This document shows, one piece after another, positions 12,751 through 17,651 of a stretch of 17,651 nucleotides of DNA. The stretch's first letter is position 1. The number at the start of each line of letters is the position of its first letter. Source of the DNA: Comamonadaceae bacterium (GTDB lineage Bacteria > Pseudomonadota > Gammaproteobacteria > Burkholderiales > Burkholderiaceae_C); contig CANCCF010000072.1 of assembly GCA_947374485.1 (NCBI GenBank), positions 1-17,651 on the forward strand, read 5' to 3'. The position numbers were made by a program, and so were the translations under genes. The notes below the pieces were generated by a model. It made no database searches, was not told the origin of the DNA, and was given only the letters and a program-made list of their open reading frames with translations.

Positions 12751-13793
12751 CACACGGCAGGCGCGCTGGCCCCGGGCTGCTCTGGCAGCAGGGCGCAACG
12801 CTGGCCCGGCTGCACGGCAAAGCCGCGCACAAAGTCGGCCACGGCCAAGCGCTTGCCACCGGCGCGTTGCAGTTCCTGCAGCCACACGGTGGACTGCTCT
12901 GCAGCCACGGCAATGCCCTCGGCGCTGACGGCCAACACCGTACCTGCGGGCGCAGTGGACTGCTGCGCGCCAGGCACGGCCTGCCAGACCTTGATGGTTT
13001 CACCCCCCAGCACCACGGTGGCACCGGGAAAGGGGTTGAAGGCCCGCACGCGGCGGCAAATGGCCTGGGCGTCCAGCCCCCAGTCGATGGCGGCCTCGTG
13101 CTTTTCAATTTTGTGGGCGTAGCGCACGCCCTGCGCAGGCTGCGGCACGCGTTGCAGCTTGCCTGCACGCGCACGCTCCAGCGCCTGCACGATCATCCCG
13201 GCGCCCAGTGCGGCCACCCTGTCATGCAAGGTGGCCGTGCTGTCGTCGGGCGTAATCGGCAGGGCCTGTTGCAGTAGCATGTCGCCGGTATCCAGCCCGG
13301 CGTCCATGTGCATGATGGTCACACCGGTGTGGCTGTCTCCGGCCTCGATGGCGCGGTGGATGGGTGCGGCGCCGCGCCAGCGCGGCAACAGCGAGCCGTG
13401 GATGTTCAGGCAGCCCAGGCGCGCGCTGCCATCCGCATGCGGTGCTGCCATCAGGTCCAGCAGCCACTGCGGCAGGATGAGGCCGTAGGCGGCCACCACC
13501 ATCACATCGGCATCGGCTGCTTGCAGCGCCTGGCGGGCGGCAGTGGCGTCCTGCGCGTACTTGCCGTCGAGCCGCAGGCCCTGGGGTTGCGCCACCGGCA
13601 GGCCGTGCGCCAAGGCATATTGCTTGACGCTGGAGGCCTGCAGCTTCATGCCGCGCCCGGCCGGGCGGTCGGGCTGGCTCAGCACCAGCACGATGTCGGC
13701 ACCGGCAGCATGCAGGCGTTCGAGCGCCAGGCGTGCAAATTCGGGTGTGCCGGCAAAGACTACGCGCAAGGGACGCGGCCCACCCAGCGTCAA
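12750..13793 (-). CDS. fmt: Methionyl-tRNA formyltransferase
   Basis: Fmt formylates initiator Met-tRNA using 10-formyl-tetrahydrofolate. With the start used here it has 347 residues (E. coli: 315). The N-terminal catalytic domain begins LRVVFAGTPEFA (9-20), with SQPDRPAGRG (39-48). The active-site residues are N130 and H132 in CLNIHGSLLPRWRGAAPIHRA and D168 in MDAGLDTGD; the H-D spacing equals that of E. coli Fmt (H110, D146). The C-terminal OB-like tRNA-binding domain covers about 240-335. The best start is TTG at 13793-13791: it overlaps the def stop as TTGA and has GAGGAAG just upstream. A second TTG at 13769 gives a more usual N-terminus but lacks a good ribosome binding site. An ATG at 13910 lies well inside def and is rejected. 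Confidence 0.95.
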   Translation of the reverse strand: MTLGGPRPLRVVFAGTPEFARLALERLHAAGADIVLVLSQPDRPAGRGMKLQASSVKQYALAHGLPVAQPQGLRLDGKYAQDATAARQALQAADADVMVVAAYGLILPQWLLDLMAAPHADGSARLGCLNIHGSLLPRWRGAAPIHRAIEAGDSHTGVTIMHMDAGLDTGDMLLQQALPITPDDSTATLHDRVAALGAGMIVQALERARAGKLQRVPQPAQGVRYAHKIEKHEAAIDWGLDAQAICRRVRAFNPFPGATVVLGGETIKVWQAVPGAQQSTAPAGTVLAVSAEGIAVAAEQSTVWLQELQRAGGKRLAVADFVRGFAVQPGQRCALLPEQPGASAPAV

Positions 13794-14299
13794 CGCGCTT
13801 CCTCGCGCTGGAGCTTTTGCATCTTGGTCTTGATGCGGTTGCGTTTGAGGGGCGAGAGGTATTCCACAAACACTTTGCCGATCAAATGGTCCATTTCGTG
13901 CTGGATGCACACTGCCAGCAGGCCCTCGGCCTCGATGCGCTGGCGCTCGCCTTTGGCATCGAGCGCGCTGACATGCACGGCGTCGTGGCGCAGCACGCCA
14001 TCGTAAATGCCGGGCACCGACAGGCAGCCCTCTTCATTGAGATGCGTGGCTTCGCTCTTCCAGGTCAGCTCGGGGTTGATCAGCACCAGCGGTGCGTTGC
14101 GCTCCTCCGAAATGTCGATGACGATCAGGCGCTCGTGCACATCCACCTGCGTGGCGGCCAGGCCGATGCCCTTGGCCTCGTACATGGTGAAGAGCATGTC
14201 GGCGACCAGCGTCTGGATGCGCGCATCCACGGCAGCTATTGGCTTGGCCACCTTCAGCAGCCTGGGGTCGGGGTAACAAAGAATCGGGAGTAAGGCCAT
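13790..14299 (-). CDS. def: Peptide deformylase
   Basis: Def removes the formyl group from nascent proteins and is the counterpart of Fmt. The 169-residue metalloenzyme has its three motifs intact: motif I GIGLAATQV (44-52), motif II EEGCLSVPG (89-97) with metal ligand Cys92, and motif III QHEMDHL (133-139) with ligands His134 and His138 and catalytic Glu135. Length matches the E. coli enzyme. The start is ATG 14299 and the stop overlaps fmt. It heads the def-fmt-azlC-azlD operon and is divergent from the LysM gene across a 143-base gap. Confidence 0.97.
   Translation of the reverse strand: MALLPILCYPDPRLLKVAKPIAAVDARIQTLVADMLFTMYEAKGIGLAATQVDVHERLIVIDISEERNAPLVLINPELTWKSEATHLNEEGCLSVPGIYDGVLRHDAVHVSALDAKGERQRIEAEGLLAVCIQHEMDHLIGKVFVEYLSPLKRNRIKTKMQKLQREEAR
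13798..13804 (-). promoter_or_regulatory. Ribosome binding site supporting the TTG start of fmt
   Basis: The minus strand reads GAGGAAG, with four bases before TTG 13793. The TTG overlaps the def stop in TTGA, the same geometry as the ATGA couplings elsewhere in the window. Confidence 0.6.
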
Positions 14300-14370
14300 G
14301 GTTTTCCGGGATAGATGTCGCTATTTTCGCCACTTTTGCGCAGCCTGTCGGCAGGTGGCAGCCAAAAACG

Positions 14371-14399
14371 TTGCCGGATCAAGGGCTTGAGCGCAAAAT
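14371..14399 (+). promoter_or_regulatory. Weak candidate promoter for the LysM gene
   Basis: In the 143-base divergent gap, TTGCCG (14371-14376) and CAAAAT (14394-14399) are separated by 17 bases and face the LysM gene. Each hexamer matches the sigma-70 consensus at only four of six positions, so this is a guess. I see no clear promoter for def on the other strand. Confidence 0.25.
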
Positions 14400-14442
14400 C
14401 GTGCGTAAACTATCAAGTCACATCCCGGGACGGCTGCACCAT

Positions 14443-15663
14443 ATGAAGATACACCTGATGGCGAAATCCAAAGTGGCACTGGCCGCCCTTGCTGCAATCG
14501 CCAGCACAAGCCTGCTCCCAGCCGCATGGGCGCAAAACCTGCCCATTACCGGTGAGCAACAGGCCACGGCCGAGGCGGTGGCACAAAAAGGTGTATCCCT
14601 GAGTGCGCTGGCGCCCAACGCGCCGGACAGCTACACCGTCAAGACCGGCGACACGCTCTGGGACATCTCCAGGCTCTTCCTCAAAAGTCCGTGGCGTTGG
14701 CCCGAACTGTGGGGCATGAACCTGGAACAGATCAAGAACCCGCACCGCATTTACCCCGGTCAGTTGCTGCGCCTGCTGCGCAGCAATGGCATGGCCACGC
14801 TGCAAATGGATGACGGCACGGGCAATGGCGCCGGGGCAGACATGGGCACCGTGCGGGTCTCGCCGCGCAACCGCATCGAAGCACTCTCAGACAACGCCCT
14901 GCCCACCCTCAAGCCCAGCGTGATCGAGCCCTTCCTGGCAGAGCCCATGATTGTGGACGCGGCCGAGTTTGCCCTGGCGCCGCGCATTGTGTCGGCCCAG
15001 GAAGGCCGCGTACTGTTGACCCGCGGTGACCATGCCTACGCGCGCGGCCAGGACGGTGCGCCCCTGCTGGACGACCCCAGCAAGGAAAAATTGTTCCGCG
15101 TGTTCCGCACCGCCACCCCGCTGAAGGACCCGGACACCGGCGCCATCCTGGGATATGAAGCCATTTACGCCGGCAAGGCCCGGTTGCAAAGCAGCGAAAC
15201 CACCTCGGAAGAGCCGGATGCCGATGGCAAGCTCAGCACCGCCATCGTGCCCGCACGCATTGACATCATTGCCGCCAAGGAAGAAATCCGCGTGGGCGAC
15301 CGCCTGCTGCCCGAGCCGCCGCGCGAGGTGCGCACCTACACGCCGCACGCGCCCAAGGGTGCCTTTAGCGGCCGCATCGTGTCGGTCTACGGCAGTGCGG
15401 TAGAAAATGCAGCGCAGAACCAGGTGGTGGTGATCAACAAGGGCAAGGATGACGGCATGGATGCCGGCACGGTACTGGCTATCCTGAAAAATGGCGGCCG
15501 TGTCATCGACAAGCAGGACCCCAAACGCCCCCTGATGAAGCTGCCTGACGAGCGCAATGGTCTTTTGATGGTGTTCCGCACGTTTGATCGCCTTTCGTAT
15601 GCCCTGATTCTGGACATCACCGACGGCGTTCGCGTCGGTGACCGCCTGGCGCCCCCACGCTGA
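14443..15663 (+). CDS. Secreted LysM peptidoglycan-binding protein
   Basis: This 406-residue protein has an N-terminal signal peptide: positively charged start, hydrophobic VALAALAAIASTSLLPA, and a likely cut after AWA (residue 30). One LysM domain follows (about 63-112), beginning SYTVKTGDTLWDISRLFL and ending NPHRIYPGQLLRLL; it should bind peptidoglycan in the periplasm. The rest (about 113-406) has no motif I can name, but is a conserved partner of LysM in betaproteobacteria; it is rich in beta-type segments and ends in GVRVGDRLAPPR. I chose ATG 14443 with GGGACGG about 10 bases upstream; a second ATG at 14458 is possible and would also give a signal peptide. The dprA gene starts 31 nt after the stop. 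A role in cell-wall binding or assembly is inferred. Confidence 0.9.
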   Translation: MKIHLMAKSKVALAALAAIASTSLLPAAWAQNLPITGEQQATAEAVAQKGVSLSALAPNAPDSYTVKTGDTLWDISRLFLKSPWRWPELWGMNLEQIKNPHRIYPGQLLRLLRSNGMATLQMDDGTGNGAGADMGTVRVSPRNRIEALSDNALPTLKPSVIEPFLAEPMIVDAAEFALAPRIVSAQEGRVLLTRGDHAYARGQDGAPLLDDPSKEKLFRVFRTATPLKDPDTGAILGYEAIYAGKARLQSSETTSEEPDADGKLSTAIVPARIDIIAAKEEIRVGDRLLPEPPREVRTYTPHAPKGAFSGRIVSVYGSAVENAAQNQVVVINKGKDDGMDAGTVLAILKNGGRVIDKQDPKRPLMKLPDERNGLLMVFRTFDRLSYALILDITDGVRVGDRLAPPR

Positions 15664-15694
15664 CACTGTGCGAACTGGAGCACAATGCGGCTCC

Positions 15695-16852
15695 ATGGAA
15701 CCCACCGAACTCGCCGCCTGGTTGCGGCTTTTGCTCACACCCGGCTTGGGCCGCGCCAGCGGCCGCAAGCTGCTCGCGGCTTTTGGGCTGCCGGTCACGC
15801 TGTTTGAGCAAAGTGAAAGGGCGCTGGCCGCAGTGGTTGGCAGCGCCCGCGCCCAGGCGCTGCTGAACGCACCGCCAGAGCTGGCGGCGCAACTGGAGCG
15901 CACACAGGAGTGGTTGCTGGCGGATGCACAGAGCCGCCGCATTCTGACGCTGGGCGACCCTCTCTTCCCCACCAGCCTGCTGCAAACCGAAGACCCGCCG
16001 CTGCTGCTGTATGCCATGGGCAAGCCCGAGGCCTGGAGCCAGAACCTGCTCAACGACAGCGCGCATATCTGCCTGGCCGTGGTGGGCAGCCGCAACCCCA
16101 GTCCGCAGGGTGCCACCAATGCGCGCCAGTTTGCCCAAACCCTGGCCGCAGCGGGCGTTACCGTCGTGTCGGGCATGGCGCTCGGCGTGGACGGTGCGGC
16201 CCATGCGGGGGCCCTCGAAGGGGCAAGGCCAGAAGGCCTGGCCACGGTGGCCGTGGTGGGTACCGGGCTGGACCGGGTCTACCCCCGGCGCCACCGGGAA
16301 CTGGCGCACCGCATCGCCCTGCACGGCATGTTGCTGAGCGAGCTGCCGCTGGGCAGTCCACCGCTGGCGGCGCACTTTCCGCAGCGCAACCGCATCATCT
16401 CGGGGCTTGCGCGGGGCACCCTGGTGGTGGAGGCCACGCTGCAGTCGGGCTCGCTCATCACCGCACGCATGGCCAGCGAACAGGGACGCGAGGTGTTTGC
16501 CATACCCGGCTCCATCCATGCCGTGCAGTCACAAGGCTGCCACGCCCTGCTCAAACAGGGCGCCACGCTGGTCGAGCGCCCACAGGATGTGCTCGATGAA
16601 TTGCAATGGGCGACCTCACCGGCGTCTATCGCGTCGACCCCGAGTTCGGATTCAGTCGCAAGTGACAAAGGCCCCGGGCCTGAGTCGGCTCTGCTGCAGG
16701 CCCTGGGCCATGACCCCGCCACATTGGACAGCCTGCAGGCCCGCACCGGACTGCCCACGTCCGAACTGCTGGCCCAGCTGATGGAACTGGAGTTGCAGGG
16801 CCGGGTGGCGCGCTTGGCCGGCGGGCGCTTCCAGCGCCTGAATCTGGCCTGA
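15695..16852 (+). CDS. dprA: DprA/Smf: DNA processing protein, RecA loader in natural transformation
   Basis: DprA binds incoming single-stranded DNA and loads RecA during transformation. The 385-residue protein has an N-terminal SAM/HhH-like region (about 1-75, with LLTPGLGRASGRKLLAAFG), then the Rossmann-like DprA domain (about 80-295). Motifs in the latter are VVGSRNPSPQGATNARQFA (129-147), SGMALGVDGAAHAGAL (159-174), AVVGTGLDRVYPRRH (186-200), FPQRNRIISGLA (228-239) and SGSLITARMASEQGREVFAIPG (251-272). A variable linker rich in Ser/Ala leads to a C-terminal winged-helix-like segment (about 335-382). The start is ATG 15695; GGAG at 15677-15680 is rather far away. CTGACA (15660-15665) and CACAAT (15681-15686) form a poorly spaced promoter-like pair. 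Confidence 0.95.
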   Translation: MEPTELAAWLRLLLTPGLGRASGRKLLAAFGLPVTLFEQSERALAAVVGSARAQALLNAPPELAAQLERTQEWLLADAQSRRILTLGDPLFPTSLLQTEDPPLLLYAMGKPEAWSQNLLNDSAHICLAVVGSRNPSPQGATNARQFAQTLAAAGVTVVSGMALGVDGAAHAGALEGARPEGLATVAVVGTGLDRVYPRRHRELAHRIALHGMLLSELPLGSPPLAAHFPQRNRIISGLARGTLVVEATLQSGSLITARMASEQGREVFAIPGSIHAVQSQGCHALLKQGATLVERPQDVLDELQWATSPASIASTPSSDSVASDKGPGPESALLQALGHDPATLDSLQARTGLPTSELLAQLMELELQGRVARLAGGRFQRLNLA

Positions 16853-16907
16853 AAGCCAGATAAGGGGGGGAAGTCCGGCGGCTCCCCGACGCGCATTTTT
16901 TACGCGC

Positions 16908-16913
16908 TATAGT
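16908..16913 (+). promoter_or_regulatory. -10-like TATAGT immediately upstream of smg
   Basis: TATAGT ends six bases (GGGCCC) before the smg ATG at 16920. If used, transcription would start at or next to the A of the ATG, giving a leaderless message. There is no Shine-Dalgarno sequence in the gap. No good -35 hexamer is visible at 17 bases (CCCGAC), which limits confidence. Confidence 0.35.
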
Positions 16914-16919
16914 GGGCCC

Positions 16920-17387
16920 ATGTTTGAAGTGCTCACCTTTGTATACGAAAACTACGACCCCGGTGAATCCTGCCCCGAGCCCGCGCATCTGGAGCGCAAA
17001 CTCACGGCGATGGGCTTTGAATCCGACGAAATCGGCGAGGCGCTGACCTGGCTCCAAGGTCTGGAGGGTGCAGCCCACCCCTCGCCTCTGCAGCCCTGGC
17101 TGGTACAGCCGCAGCCCGACAGCATACGGGTCTATCCACGCCATGAGCGCCAGCACCTGGGAATGAAGGCTCTGGGTTTTCTGGGTTTCCTCGAAAACGC
17201 TGCCAACATTCCGGCGCAGTTGCGCGAGGTGGTGATTGAGCGCGCCATGGCCGCACCAGGCGGACCGGTATCGCTGGAAGACCTGAAGATCATTGTGCTG
17301 ATGGTGTACTGGCGCTTTGGCCAGGAGCCCGATGCGCTGGTGCTCGACGAGTTGTTCAACGACCCCGCCGAGCGCGTGTTGCACTGA
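16920..17387 (+). CDS. smg: Smg family protein (DUF494)
   Basis: This 155-residue protein belongs to the Smg/DUF494 family, whose biochemical function is not established. It starts MFEVLTFVYENYD, has ALTWLQGLEG (about 41-50), RVYPRHERQHLGMKALGFLGFLENA (about 69-93) and ends ILMVYWRFGQ-like (LMVYWRFGQEPDALVLDELF). All are family hallmarks, and length is normal. It follows dprA on the same strand after 67 bases, the same neighbour pair as in E. coli (smf-smg). The 5' region has no Shine-Dalgarno; TATAGT lies just before the ATG. Confidence 0.94.
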   Translation: MFEVLTFVYENYDPGESCPEPAHLERKLTAMGFESDEIGEALTWLQGLEGAAHPSPLQPWLVQPQPDSIRVYPRHERQHLGMKALGFLGFLENAANIPAQLREVVIERAMAAPGGPVSLEDLKIIVLMVYWRFGQEPDALVLDELFNDPAERVLH

Positions 17388-17419
17388 CAGGGCCCTACCC
17401 GGGGCCTGAGGCTCAGGCC
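17388..17419. terminator. Overlapping inverted repeats between convergent genes, possible terminator
   Basis: CAGGGCCC (17388-17395) with GGGGCCTG (17401-17408) forms an 8-bp stem with one G-G mismatch. GGCCTGA (17403-17409) with TCAGGCC (17413-17419) forms a 7-bp perfect stem with a 3-base loop. They are mutually exclusive. No T tract follows, so termination is only suggested by the position between convergent genes. Confidence 0.35.
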
Positions 17420-17651
17420 AGCAGGCGCTCGGGGTTGGCTTCGATCTTGGCCAGCGCGTCGCGCGTAGCGCGCACAGTCAGGGCTTCTTCTTCCTGCGGC
17501 AGCAGCAGGCCTGCTTGCAAATAGGCTGCCAGACGGCCACCCTGAATCAAAAAGGTCTGCCCGTTGGTGGAGGCAAACAGGTTGAGGTGCTTGCGCTCGC
17601 TGCGCCAGGCATACTGAACCTGTGTGATGCGGCTGCTGTAGTCCAGCGTAA
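17413..17651 (-). CDS. C-terminal part of an unidentified protein (DUF1631-like), partial
   Basis: An open frame enters from the right edge and ends in TGA at 17415-17413, giving about 79 residues (TLDYSSRITQVQYAWRSERK... ending NPERLLA). The pattern S.RI..VQYAWRSE...LNLFAS, then FLIQGGRLAAYLQAGLLLPQEEEALTVRATRDALAKI, resembles the end of DUF1631 family proteins of Burkholderiales, in which an AW.S.....LF. strand precedes the terminal helices. I am not certain of this. The gene converges on smg. Its N-terminal part and start lie outside the window. Confidence 0.6.
   Translation of the reverse strand, partial: TLDYSSRITQVQYAWRSERKHLNLFASTNGQTFLIQGGRLAAYLQAGLLLPQEEEALTVRATRDALAKIEANPERLLA

Noticed and set aside
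13733..14293. A + strand frame antisense to def
   Set aside because: The minus strand has an intact peptide deformylase with all three motifs; the antisense frame has no domain.
1..17651. tRNA, rRNA, insertion sequence, CRISPR array, attachment site or phage genes
   Set aside because: I saw no clover-leaf gene, regularly spaced repeat, transposase or integrase; the window is chromosomal core plus the chemosensory cluster.

Overview
The window comes from a high-GC betaproteobacterium, most likely a Burkholderiales/Comamonadaceae-type organism (Rhodoferax, Polaromonas or Acidovorax relatives). This rests on overall protein character, codon use and gene order, plus a tandem GC-rich hairpin repeat of a kind I associate with that family. 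No database search was possible.

Layout. Positions 1-1024 (+ strand) hold the last codons of an unidentified gene and, overlapping it by ATGA, a response regulator with a GGDEF output domain (a diguanylate cyclase). Positions 1025-1214 carry two tandem copies of a structured repeat in the gap between convergent genes. Positions 1215-10319 (- strand) are a complete, tightly packed chemosensory operon. In transcription order it is a CheZ-like protein, cheY, a STAS-domain protein, cheA, cheW, a methyl-accepting chemotaxis protein, cheR, cheD and cheB. Positions 10358-10391 are a near-perfect terminator hairpin after pgk (10401-11594, -). Positions 11645-14299 (-) are def-fmt-azlC-azlD, also tightly packed. 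Divergent from def, on the + strand, are a secreted LysM protein, dprA and smg (14443-17387). The window ends in the 3' part of an unidentified - strand gene, resembling the DUF1631 C-terminus, that converges on smg. The def-fmt / dprA-smg back-to-back arrangement is ancestral and also known in E. coli.

How the genes work together. The chemoreceptor with CheW and CheA forms the signalling core. CheR, CheB and CheD adapt the receptor. CheY carries the output and the CheZ-like protein probably dephosphorylates it. The STAS protein is translationally coupled to cheA and suggests a second, partner-switching type of output. No flagellar or pilus gene lies in the window, so the output cannot be read directly.

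The most interesting point is in CheA. Its linker contains two tandem copies of a pattern matching the MshEN cyclic-di-GMP-binding motif, and a diguanylate cyclase response regulator with an inhibitory site lies at the end of the same locus. This suggests, but does not prove, a chemosensory array that is tuned by cyclic di-GMP.
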